Shown here: positions 1 through 6,494 of the stretch, in pieces | Layout of the letters: every line of letters begins with the position of its first letter | How positions within the stretch are numbered: the stretch's first letter is position 1 | NCBI GenBank assembly: GCA_035606695.1 | Contig: DATNEW010000036.1 | Span: 62,001 to 126,000, forward strand | DNA: 64,000 bases | Source: Gemmatimonadaceae bacterium | GTDB taxonomy: Bacteria > Gemmatimonadota > Gemmatimonadetes > Gemmatimonadales > Gemmatimonadaceae | Direction of reading: 5' to 3' | Translations under genes and position numbers: made by a program | The notes under the pieces: model-generated | What the model was told of the DNA's origin: nothing | The model's input: only the letters and a program-made list of their open reading frames with translations | Database searches by the model: none

Positions 1-32
1 ACCCGGTTTCGCATACGCTTCAGGCGACGAAA

Positions 33-79
33 AGGCCCTCGCAGGGGCGCGTTGCAGCGCGTCCCTGCGAGAAGGGCCT
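33..79 (-). terminator. Hairpin between rplL and the gene beyond the left edge
   Basis: A long inverted repeat: positions 33-51 pair with 58-79 around a six-base loop, with a three-base bulge at 71-73 and one G-U pair. Read on the minus strand it lies downstream of rplL, where rpoB is normally the next gene. The following minus-strand bases (TTTCGTCG) are only weakly T-rich. It could be a partial terminator (attenuator) or an RNA processing site that lowers rpoBC output relative to the ribosomal proteins. The fold is read directly; the role is inferred. Confidence 0.5.
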
Positions 80-159
80 CAAGACAGCTCTGATTTGAAG
101 GAACTCTAAAGATCGTGTCACTTATGCGCGGTTGGCTGAAGTGAAGTTGCCCAAGCCTC

Positions 160-238
160 GTCATCCTGAGGGGCGAAGCCCCGAAGGACCCCTGTCCCGG
201 CGGAGGACCAAGAGGTCCTTCGCTTCGCTCAGGATGAC
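160..238. repeat. Interspersed palindromic repeat, copy 1
   Basis: The arms GTCATCCTGAG and CTCAGGATGAC are perfect 11-base complements. The pairing extends inward through GCGAAG and GAAGGACC against GGTCCTTCG, so nearly the whole element can fold. It begins 12 bases past the rplL stop codon. Related elements occur at 2483-2574, 8966-8992, 16626-16651 and 50282-50372. Confidence 0.8.
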
Positions 239-250
239 AATTTTTCGGCG

Positions 251-643
251 TTACTTCACTTCCACCGTCGCGCCCTGCTCTTCCAGCTTGGTCTTGACGC
301 TCGCCGCCTCGTCCTTCGACACGCCCGTCTTCACCGTCTGCGGCGCGCCGTCGACCAGGTCCTTGGCTTCCTTCAGGCCCAGGCCGGTCAGCTCGCGCAC
401 GACCTTGATGACCTGGATCTTCTTGCCACCCGCATCCTTCAGCACCACGTCGAACTCGGTCTTCTCTTCGACCGCCGCCGGCGCAGCCGCGCCGCCGCCG
501 CCCGCCGCCGCGCCGCCCACCGGGGCCGCCGCGATCGTGACGTTGAACTTGCTCTTGAACGCTTCGATCAGCTCGGCGAGCTCGAAGACGGACATGTTGC
601 CGATCGCGTCGAGAATCTCGTCCTTGCTCATGGTCGTAGCCAT
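251..643 (-). CDS. rplL: 50S ribosomal protein L7/L12
   Basis: Ribosomal stalk protein that recruits translation factors; it acts as dimers bound to L10. The 130-residue product has the normal three parts: an N-terminal dimerisation helix (residues about 5-35), an Ala/Gly/Pro-rich hinge (about 40-57), and the C-terminal globular domain with conserved TEFDVVL and [15 protein letters not shown] segments. The length is slightly over the usual 120-128 because the hinge is long. It is the last visible gene of the rpmG-secE-nusG-rplKAJL run. An AGGAG ribosome-binding site precedes the ATG. Confidence 0.98.
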   Translation of the reverse strand: MATTMSKDEILDAIGNMSVFELAELIEAFKSKFNVTIAAAPVGGAAAGGGGAAAPAAVEEKTEFDVVLKDAGGKKIQVIKVVRELTGLGLKEAKDLVDGAPQTVKTGVSKDEAASVKTKLEEQGATVEVK

Positions 644-707
644 TGTGTCAATCTCCTCAAGTTTTTTAAAAGTCGGTCAAACGATGGATCGGTCAGGTAC
701 TGCTACT

Positions 708-724
708 GTCGGTCGCTGACCGAC
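708..724 (-). promoter_or_regulatory. Hairpin in the rplJ-rplL gap
   Basis: GTCGGTC and GACCGAC form a perfect 7-bp stem with a 3-base loop, just past the rplJ stop codon. A second GTCGGTC copy at 672-678 could compete for the same partner strand, so two alternative folds are possible in the 83-base gap before rplL. This may help set the extra L12 synthesis needed for four copies per ribosome. The structure is visible; the role is inferred. Confidence 0.45.
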
Positions 725-726
725 TT

Positions 727-1278
727 TCACGCCGCGGATTCACCCGCAACGCTGCCGCCTCCGGCGGAATCTTGTTTTGAAACGCGGAGCGCTTCGACCA
801 CCCCCGCGAAGTTCGACAACACGCTGTTCATATAGGTCGCGAACATCGCCATCGGCGCCTGCATGCTCGCCCCCAGCTCGCTGAGCATCTGCTCGCGCGA
901 CGGCATGGACGCGAGCTTCGTCACCTGGGCCTTGTCGATCTGCTTGCCCTCGAACACGCCGCCCTTCACCTCGGGCTTCGCGTCGTTCGCCTTGGCGAAA
1001 TCCGTGATGATCTTCGCCGCGGCCACGGGATCATTCGTGACGACCAGACCCGTGGGCCCGCGCAGCTTCTGCCCGACGAGACCGCTCTCGTTCACGGCGC
1101 GCAGCGCGAGGGTGTTCTTGATGACCACGTACTCCACCTTCGCCTTCCGGAGCGTGCGACGAAGTTCCGTCATGCGCTTCACGTTCAGCCCGGTGAAATC
1201 CGTGTAATAGAGCGCCGTGGCGCCCTGAATCTTCTCTTTCAGCTCCGTGACGAGCTGCTCTTTTTCGTTGCGCTTCAT
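727..1278 (-). CDS. rplJ: 50S ribosomal protein L10
   Basis: L10 anchors the L7/L12 dimers to the 23S rRNA GTPase centre. The 183-residue product shows the typical N-terminal half (GATALYYTDFTGLNVKRM, then VIKNTLALRA) and a C-terminal helical tail for L12 binding, ending in a Gly/Ser/Ala-rich stretch. Only 3 bases separate it from the rplA stop. There is therefore no room for the long L10 leader that mediates autoregulation in many bacteria, and translation is probably coupled to rplA. Confidence 0.97.
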   Translation of the reverse strand: MKRNEKEQLVTELKEKIQGATALYYTDFTGLNVKRMTELRRTLRKAKVEYVVIKNTLALRAVNESGLVGQKLRGPTGLVVTNDPVAAAKIITDFAKANDAKPEVKGGVFEGKQIDKAQVTKLASMPSREQMLSELGASMQAPMAMFATYMNSVLSNFAGVVEALRVSKQDSAGGGSVAGESAA

Positions 1279-1281
1279 TGA

Positions 1282-1974
1282 TTAGACCCGGTAGAGGGTG
1301 CTGTCGACGGCGACGCCAGGACCCATGGTCGAGGACACCGAGACGTTTCTGACGTAGACACCCTTGGCCGCGGCCGGCTTCGCGCGGACGATCTGATCCA
1401 TGAACGCGGTGAAGTTGGTCTCGAGCGCCTCGACCCCGAACGACACCTTGCCGATCGGCGCGTGGACGTTCCCCGCCTTGTCGACGCGGAACTCGATCTT
1501 GCCCGCCTTCGTTTCACGCACCGCGTTGCCCACGTTGAACGTCACCGTGCCCGCCTTCGGGTTGGGCATGAGACCGCGTGGACCGAGCACCCGTCCCAGC
1601 TGGCCCAACTGGCCCATCTGATCCGGGGTCGCGATGAGGACGTCGAAATCCAGCCAGCCGTCCTTGATCTTCTGAATGAACTCGGCCCCGACGTAGTCAG
1701 CGCCGGCATCCTGCGCTTCTTTCGCCTTGTCGCCGACCGCGATGACGAGCACGCGAACGGACTTCCCTGTACCCGCGGGCAATACGACGGTGCCACGCAC
1801 GACCTGATCGGCGTGGCGCGGATCGACACCCAGGCGTACGGCGACTTCCACCGTCTCGTCGAACTTGGCGTACGCCGCTTTCTTCACGATCTCCAGCGCC
1901 TGACGGGGCTGGTACGTGGAAGCGATGTCGCGGTTCTTCGCGGCGTTGACGTACTGCTTGCCATGGTCGCGCAT
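1282..1974 (-). CDS. rplA: 50S ribosomal protein L1
   Basis: L1 forms the mobile stalk at the ribosomal E site and often represses its own operon. I start it at the ATG at 1974, giving 230 residues, the usual L1 length; a longer upstream reading runs into rplK and lacks L1 similarity. Landmarks are the KRGDIAS-like N-terminus ([12 protein letters not shown]), [13 protein letters not shown] near the middle, and [16 protein letters not shown]. The start overlaps the rplK stop as ATGA, so the two are translationally coupled. Confidence 0.97.
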   Translation of the reverse strand: MRDHGKQYVNAAKNRDIASTYQPRQALEIVKKAAYAKFDETVEVAVRLGVDPRHADQVVRGTVVLPAGTGKSVRVLVIAVGDKAKEAQDAGADYVGAEFIQKIKDGWLDFDVLIATPDQMGQLGQLGRVLGPRGLMPNPKAGTVTFNVGNAVRETKAGKIEFRVDKAGNVHAPIGKVSFGVEALETNFTAFMDQIVRAKPAAAKGVYVRNVSVSSTMGPGVAVDSTLYRV

Positions 1975-2396
1975 CAGTCCACGACCTCCATGCCCATCGA
2001 GCGCGCGGCGCCGGCGATCATCGCCATGGCCGACTCGATGCTGTCGCAATTGAGGTCCGGCATCTTGAGCTCCGCGATCTTGCGGACCTGCGCGCGCGTG
2101 ACCTTCCCGATCTTGTTGCGGTTCGGTTGTCCCGATCCCTTCTCGATGCCCGCTTCCTTCTTCAGGAGAATGGCCGCGGGCGGCGTCTTCGTGATGAAGG
2201 TGAAGGACTTGTCGGAGTAGATCGTGATCTCGACCGGGAGGATCGTATCCTGGCCCTGCGTCCGAGAATTGAACTCTTTGCAGAACGCCATGATGTTGAT
2301 GCCCTGCGGACCGAGCGCCGTACCGACCGGAGGGGCCGGGTTGGCCTTGCCCGCGGGGATCTGGAGCTTCACGAACCCCGTGACTTTCTTCGCCAT
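1974..2396 (-). CDS. rplK: 50S ribosomal protein L11
   Basis: L11 binds the GTPase-associated region of 23S rRNA and is the classic partner of L1 in one transcription unit. The 140-residue product is full length, with [19 protein letters not shown] near the N-terminus (the proline-rich thiostrepton-region segment) and GTARSMG-like [10 protein letters not shown] at the C-terminus. An AAGGAGTTCT ribosome-binding site precedes the ATG. A 7-bp hairpin (2416-2432) and an interspersed palindrome separate it from nusG. Confidence 0.98.
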   Translation of the reverse strand: MAKKVTGFVKLQIPAGKANPAPPVGTALGPQGINIMAFCKEFNSRTQGQDTILPVEITIYSDKSFTFITKTPPAAILLKKEAGIEKGSGQPNRNKIGKVTRAQVRKIAELKMPDLNCDSIESAMAMIAGAARSMGMEVVD

Positions 2397-2415
2397 AGAA
2401 CTCCTTGTGAACTAT

Positions 2416-2432
2416 CCGGTTCAGAGAACCGG
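2416..2432 (-). promoter_or_regulatory. Hairpin in the rplK leader
   Basis: CCGGTTC and GAACCGG form a perfect 7-bp stem with an AGA loop, 19 bases upstream of the rplK start. Stable hairpins in L11-L1 leaders can be the target of L1 autoregulation. No comparison was made with known L1 targets, so the role is only a possibility. Confidence 0.4.
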
Positions 2433-2482
2433 TCGATCTCCCACTGAACCTTTTACGTCAGAGTGGTCGCTGACGGCCCTCT

Positions 2483-2574
2483 GTCATTCCGAGCCGAAGG
2501 CGAGGAATCTTGCGTCCTGGTCTGAGGGATGTCCCTCTACCGTGATGCCAGATCCCTCGCTGCGCTCGGGATGA
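2483..2574. repeat. Interspersed palindromic repeat, copy 2
   Basis: The arms GTCATTCCGAG and CTCGGGATGAC match at 10 of 11 paired positions. The element sits inside the ribosomal operon and ends on the base before the nusG stop codon. If it folds in RNA it could terminate or process the transcript between nusG and rplK. Confidence 0.75.
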
Positions 2575-3123
2575 CTAATACGCCTTCAACTGCAGGTAAT
2601 CCAACTCCACGCTCGTCGGCCGCCCGAACAGCGACACCGACACGCGCACCTTGCCTTTGTCCGCCATCACTTCTTCCACCGTTCCATTGAAATCCGTGAA
2701 CGGCCCTTCCGTGATCGCGACTGCCTGACCGACGAGGAACGGAATCTCCTCCTTCGGCGCTTCCTCTTCCCGCTCGTCGGCAATGCCCAAGAGACGGTTG
2801 ACTTCATCCGGCCGGAGCGGCTGCGGGAATCGCTGGTCGTGTCCGACGAACTTGATGACGCCCTGAATGCCGTTCACGACGTGCGCGGTTTCCTGATTCA
2901 TGTCCATCTCGACCAACACGTAGCCGGGATAGAGCTTCCGCTCGACCGTGACCTTCTTGCCGTTCTTGATCTCGACCACTTCCTGCGTCGGCACGAGCGC
3001 CTGTCGAATCGGACGCTCTTCCGCCGCGCGAGCGTCCGCCTCGATCTTCCGCTGCAAGAGCGAGCGAACCTTGTTCTCGTGCCCGGCCGTCGTTTGGATG
3101 GCGTACCAGCGGTGTTCCGCCAT
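2575..3123 (-). CDS. nusG: Transcription termination/antitermination factor NusG
   Basis: NusG binds RNA polymerase, suppresses pausing and links it to Rho or the ribosome. The 182-residue protein has the NGN domain (WYAIQTTAGHENKVRSLL at the start, then KLYPGYVLVEMDM) and a C-terminal KOW domain (VGQAVAITEGPFTDFNGTV). The length is standard. It follows secE by 3 bases. No large insert is seen between the domains, only an acidic linker. Confidence 0.98.
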   Translation of the reverse strand: MAEHRWYAIQTTAGHENKVRSLLQRKIEADARAAEERPIRQALVPTQEVVEIKNGKKVTVERKLYPGYVLVEMDMNQETAHVVNGIQGVIKFVGHDQRFPQPLRPDEVNRLLGIADEREEEAPKEEIPFLVGQAVAITEGPFTDFNGTVEEVMADKGKVRVSVSLFGRPTSVELDYLQLKAY

Positions 3124-3126
3124 GCG

Positions 3127-3426
3127 CTACCGGCCCGCGAAGAGCGACGGAATCATCTTGACCAGAAGGCCGGTGAGCACGAAGTCCAGAATCGTGATCA
3201 GGAGGCCCAACAGCAGCACGAAGATGATGATGGCGATGGTCGCCGACCGCACCTGCGCCATGTCCGGCCACGTCACCTTCCGCATCTCGGCCATGACGCC
3301 GTGATAGAACGCGACCATTCTGCCGATGAACCCCGGCTCGTTCGCCGAGCCCGTACCGCGGCCGCCGGAACCGCCGGCGCTGCCGCCCGTGCCCGACCCA
3401 GTCGGACGCGCGACCGCTTCCGCCAT
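3127..3426 (-). CDS. secE: Preprotein translocase subunit SecE
   Basis: SecE is the small clamp subunit of the SecYEG channel in the inner membrane. From the ATG at 3426 it has 99 residues: a Gly/Ser-rich tail of about 35 residues, then the amphipathic segment with the signature EMRKVTWPD, and one membrane helix (ATIAIIIFVLLLGLLITILD). The start overlaps the rpmG stop by one base (TAATG), which decides against the longer reading upstream. Confidence 0.95.
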   Translation of the reverse strand: MAEAVARPTGSGTGGSAGGSGGRGTGSANEPGFIGRMVAFYHGVMAEMRKVTWPDMAQVRSATIAIIIFVLLLGLLITILDFVLTGLLVKMIPSLFAGR

Positions 3427-3578
3427 TACTTGGTTTCCTTGTGCGTCTGATGCTTGTTGCAGCGCGGACAGTACTTCTTCCACTCGACGCGCTCGGGATG
3501 CAGGCGCTTGTTCTTCGTGGTGAAGTAATTGCGATTCTTACACTCGCTGCACGCGAGGATGATCTTCTCTCTGGGCAT
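3426..3578 (-). CDS. rpmG: 50S ribosomal protein L33, zinc-ribbon form
   Basis: A 50-residue protein beginning [18 protein letters not shown] and ending HKETK. Two CxxC pairs (C10/C13 and C37/C40) mark the zinc-binding (C+) type of L33. A GGAAGG ribosome-binding site lies just upstream, and the stop overlaps the secE start. rpmG before secE-nusG is the common arrangement in many phyla; the tRNA-Trp often found between them is absent here. Confidence 0.95.
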   Translation of the reverse strand: MPREKIILACSECKNRNYFTTKNKRLHPERVEWKKYCPRCNKHQTHKETK

Positions 3579-3714
3579 GCTGCCTTCCGAATTGCGGGAC
3601 ACGAAATGGGAAGCGAGACCCGGACGCCGTGCCCGCTTCCCTCTTCCCGCCCGCGTGTTCCCTGATGTCCAAATCTTCGAACGTGCTTCAACCTGCTTGT
3701 TCAGGCTTGCTCAG

Positions 3715-3787
3715 AGCTGACGATCGGGATTGAACCGATGACCTCACCCTTACCAAGGGTGTGCTCTACCAACTGAGCTACGTCAGC
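3715..3787 (-). tRNA. tRNA-Thr (GGT)
   Basis: The minus strand folds as a full cloverleaf: acceptor GCTGACG/CGTCAGC, D arm with AGCTCAGTTGGTAGAGC, anticodon stem CACCC/GGGTG with loop TTGGTAA (anticodon GGT), and T arm with GGTTCAATCCC. Discriminator base is T. CCA is not encoded. It is the last tRNA before rpmG. Confidence 0.96.
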
Positions 3788-3862
3788 ATTCTTGCACAAT
3801 TACCAGTTTACTAAAACCTGCATCCGTGCCGCGACCGATGGTTGCATTGACACAACTCGAAG

Positions 3863-3935
3863 AGCGGGAGACGGGGCTCGAACCCGCGACATCAAGCTTG
3901 GAAGGCTTGCGCTCTACCAGCTGAGCTACTCCCGC
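3863..3935 (-). tRNA. tRNA-Gly (TCC)
   Basis: Cloverleaf on the minus strand: acceptor GCGGGAG/CTCCCGC, D arm AGCTCAGCTGGTAGAGC, anticodon stem CAAGC/GCTTG with loop CTTCCAA (anticodon TCC), and T arm GGGTTCGAGCCCC. Discriminator T, as usual for glycine tRNAs. CCA is not encoded. Confidence 0.96.
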
Positions 3936-4022
3936 ATCGCCTGCGCTCCCACTCCAACTCCACTCACATCCTCCACCAACCGCCCGCTCGCGGGCACCCG
4001 CCCGACGCCATCGCCCTTCGCA

Positions 4023-4107
4023 TGGTGGGGGAAGGATTCGAACCTTCGTAGGGCGTTAACCCGGCAGATTTACAGTCTGCTGCCATTAGCCACTCGGCCA
4101 CCCCACC
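4023..4107 (-). tRNA. tRNA-Tyr (GTA)
   Basis: An 85-base class II tRNA with a long variable arm (CCGGGTTAACGCCCTAC), acceptor GGTGGGG/CCCCACC, anticodon stem GCAGA/TCTGC with loop CTGTAAA (anticodon GTA), and T arm GAAGG/CCTTC. Discriminator A. The long variable arm is normal for bacterial tyrosine tRNAs. Confidence 0.96.
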
Positions 4108-4189
4108 GGATTGTCCTGCGCGACCACCCACTCAACGTCTTCTACGACGCTCCGATAGCGGCGACGAATCACCTTTCCTCAACAAACAG

Positions 4190-4262
4190 AGCTGACGGCG
4201 AGAATCGAACTCGCAACCGCCTGATTACAAATCAGGTGCTCTGCCAATTGAGCTACGTCAGC
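4190..4262 (-). tRNA. tRNA-Thr (TGT)
   Basis: Cloverleaf on the minus strand: acceptor GCTGACG/CGTCAGC, the same as the second threonine tRNA; anticodon stem CCTGA/TCAGG with loop TTTGTAA (anticodon TGT); T arm GCGAGTTCGATTCTCGC. It is first in the cluster, giving the order Thr-Tyr-Gly-Thr known from the E. coli thrU-tyrU-glyT-thrT-tufB operon. Confidence 0.96.
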
Positions 4263-4289
4263 AGACGGCCAATTTTGCGCGAGACTCGT

Positions 4290-4318
4290 AGGATAGCCAG
4301 GCTGGGAAAGCAAGTCAA
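4290..4318 (-). promoter_or_regulatory. Strong sigma-70-type promoter of the tRNA cluster
   Basis: On the minus strand, TTGACT at 4318-4313 and TATCCT at 4295-4290 are separated by exactly 17 bases. The predicted transcript begins around 4283, some 20 bases before tRNA-Thr (TGT). A near-consensus promoter suits stable RNA genes. It may also feed rpmG-secE-nusG downstream. Confidence 0.75.
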
Positions 4319-4355
4319 GACGCGCTCCTACCGTTAGTTACAGAGTTCGCCCGTT

Positions 4356-5771
4356 CTACCGCGCCCGCTTCCATTTGGTCCCCTGCGCCGTATCCTCGAT
4401 CGCAATTCCCCGCGCGGTCAGCTCACCCCGAATCTCGTCCGCCGCCGCAAAATCCCGCCGCTCACGCGCCGCCCTCCGCGCCGCCATCCGCTCCTCCACC
4501 CACGCAACGAGCTCAGGATCCTCGACCATCCGATCCGGCACCAGATCCAACACCGAGTCGATCCGCGCAAACGCTCGCCGCGCCTCATCCAACGCCGCCT
4601 CATCCGTGCCGCGCCTGTCCAGCTCGGCATTCGCATTGTGAATGAAGGTGAACAACCCGGCCAGCGCATTCGGCGCGTTCAAATCATCGAACAACGCCCC
4701 CTCCACCTCCGCCACTGCCGTCCTCGCCGCCTCAGCTAGTGCCGGCGTCCCACCCGATGCGCCCGCCAACCGATCCGCGAAATCACCCACGCGCCGAACC
4801 GCATTGATCGACGCCTCGAGCGCCTCCTCGGACAGATTCAACTCCTTCCGATAGTGCGTGTTGAACACGAAATGCCGCACCGAAGCTGCCGAGATCTGGG
4901 CCTCGCGCATCCCCTTGACCGTGGTGACGTTGCCCAGGCGCTTGGCCATCTTGGTGCCTTCGATCAATAAGAAGGCACCATGGCACCAGAATCGTGAGAA
5001 CGTAGCGCCAGTAGCAGCCTCGGACTGCGCGATTTCGTCTTCATGATGCGGAAAGATGAGATCGATTCCGCCGCAGTGGATGTCCAGCGTCTCGCCCAGC
5101 AGATCGATCGCCATCGCCGAACATTCCAGGTGCCACCCGGGCCGACCCCTGCCCCACGGCGAGTCCCACGCCGCCCCGGTCACCTCATCGTTGGGCGTCG
5201 CGGCTTTCCAGAGCGCAAAGTCCTGCGCGTTTTCCTTCGAGTAGTCATCCTGCGCGACGCGAGCGCCGGTCTTGAGCTCGCGCTTGTCGAGGCGCGACAG
5301 CCGCCCGTACTGCGGAAACCGGTCGATGGCGAAGTACACCGATCGGTCGTCGGCGACGTAGGCGACGCCGCGCTCGATCAGCGTGGCGACCAGCGCGATC
5401 ATCTGCGGGATGTAGTCCGTCGCCTTCGGATAGACCTCCGCGCGCTCGATGCGCAGGTACTCGCGGTCCTGATGAAAAACTTCGGTGACCGGCTCCGTCA
5501 CTTGGCGAATCGTTTTTTTCTGTTCGTGCGCGCGCTTGATGATCTTGTCATCGACGTCCGTCAGGTTCATCACCTGGCGCACCTTCCATCCGCGCAGACG
5601 CAGCGTCCGCCGCAGCAAGTCCGCGAACAAAAACGTGCGAAAGTTGCCGAGGTGGGCGGGGTTGTACACGGTGGGTCCGCAGCTGTAGATGCGTACCGTC
5701 TCGCCGTCCGCGGGCGCGAACGGTTCGATCGAGCGCGTCATCGTGTTGAACAGGCGGAATTCGGCGGGCAT
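4356..5771 (-). CDS. cysS: Cysteine--tRNA ligase
   Basis: Charges tRNA-Cys with cysteine in the cytoplasm. The 471-residue class I synthetase has the zinc ligand Cys31 in SCGPTVYN, the HIGH-type motif HLGN at 40-43, HLECSAMA and HCGGIDLIFPHHEDE in the zinc/active-site region, and a C-terminal helical domain. The second signature is KMAKRLGN, where most CysRS have KMSKS; the two lysine-type positions are kept but both serines are replaced. The length is normal. It is transcribed towards the tRNA cluster from its own promoter region. Confidence 0.97.
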   Translation of the reverse strand: MPAEFRLFNTMTRSIEPFAPADGETVRIYSCGPTVYNPAHLGNFRTFLFADLLRRTLRLRGWKVRQVMNLTDVDDKIIKRAHEQKKTIRQVTEPVTEVFHQDREYLRIERAEVYPKATDYIPQMIALVATLIERGVAYVADDRSVYFAIDRFPQYGRLSRLDKRELKTGARVAQDDYSKENAQDFALWKAATPNDEVTGAAWDSPWGRGRPGWHLECSAMAIDLLGETLDIHCGGIDLIFPHHEDEIAQSEAATGATFSRFWCHGAFLLIEGTKMAKRLGNVTTVKGMREAQISAASVRHFVFNTHYRKELNLSEEALEASINAVRRVGDFADRLAGASGGTPALAEAARTAVAEVEGALFDDLNAPNALAGLFTFIHNANAELDRRGTDEAALDEARRAFARIDSVLDLVPDRMVEDPELVAWVEERMAARRAARERRDFAAADEIRGELTARGIAIEDTAQGTKWKRAR

Positions 5772-5825
5772 GCGTCAGCGCGTTGAGGTGAATTCAACGA
5801 ATGCTAGACGTGTCCCGAAGAGCGG

Positions 5826-6362
5826 TCAACAAATCTGCGCGCGCGCGAAGCCTTCGGCGACGCGCGTCGCGGCGCGGACGTGTGGTCGCAGCACACCGCC
5901 GCGAAGCTCGACCATGCGCGTCGTGACGTCGGCGACGCTGTCCGCCTCGCGAGCGCCGACGACGATTGCATCGCCCGCCGCTCGACGCCCGGCAATCCAC
6001 GTGCGGACGTGGGCGCCGGCGAGGACGTCCGCCGGCAGATCGACGAGATGGACGTGCGCATCGCCCGCCGCTCCGGCGCGAAGCAAGTCGGTGCGCGCGA
6101 CGTGATAGACCGCGCGTCGCGCCGCGAGCGCCCGATCGCGTTCGCCAAACCATTCGATGTCGCCGGCGTCGACTCGCAGCAGGCCGGCGAGGCACAACAT
6201 CAACGTGGACTTGCCCGCGCCCGCGGCACCGATGATGGCGATGGCGTCGCCGCAACGCACGGTGAGATCGATGCCGCGCAGCACGTTTGCCGAGGCGACG
6301 CAATTGCCGTCACCGGCGATGTAGCGTTTGCGTACGCCGCGGACCTCGAGCGCGATCGACAT
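5826..6362 (-). CDS. Degenerate ABC-type ATP-binding protein
   Basis: The first 60 residues look like an ordinary ABC ATPase of the LolD/MacB type (LEVRGVRKRYIAGDG, then Walker A GAAGAGKST). Beyond about residue 75 the family motifs are lost: I see no Q-loop, no LSGGQ signature and no DE-type Walker B aspartate pair, and the protein ends at 178 residues where 220-250 is usual. It still ends with a segment like the D-/H-loop region (VVGAREADSVADV, MVELRGGVLR). It may bind but not turn over nucleotide, or be an eroding gene. No permease partner is adjacent; it follows the AI-2E-type permease. Confidence 0.6.
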   Translation of the reverse strand: MSIALEVRGVRKRYIAGDGNCVASANVLRGIDLTVRCGDAIAIIGAAGAGKSTLMLCLAGLLRVDAGDIEWFGERDRALAARRAVYHVARTDLLRAGAAGDAHVHLVDLPADVLAGAHVRTWIAGRRAAGDAIVVGAREADSVADVTTRMVELRGGVLRPHVRAATRVAEGFARAQIC

Positions 6363-6435
6363 GCGGCAATCTTTCGCGCGGATCGCCGTCGTTCACCATC
6401 ATTTTGTCGCCGACCGGGCTATTGTCGCGCGGGCC

Positions 6436-6494
6436 TCACGCACGTTCACGCACGTTCACGCACGTGCGCGCACGTTCGCGCACGTTCACGCACT
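6436..6494. repeat. 10-bp tandem array (CACGTTCACG)
   Basis: Five full 10-bp units at 6441-6490 plus partial units on both sides: CACGTTCACG twice, CACGTGCGCG, CACGTTCGCG and CACGTTCACG. The array covers the stop codon of the AI-2E-type permease (6486-6488) and the gap to the degenerate ABC gene. There are no spacers, so it is not a CRISPR array. Confidence 0.85.

Noticed and set aside
132-719. 195-codon plus-strand open frame over rplL
   Set aside because: It is the complement of rplL plus the palindromic repeat and has no protein-like features.
3579-3714. Remnant of tuf or tRNA-Trp between tRNA-Thr and rpmG
   Set aside because: The 136 bases show no EF-Tu codons or cloverleaf in any frame; they look like ordinary spacer.
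6436-6494. Possible CRISPR array
   Set aside because: Units are 10 bp and contiguous with no spacers, and there are no cas genes nearby. The same holds for the array at 57805-57854.
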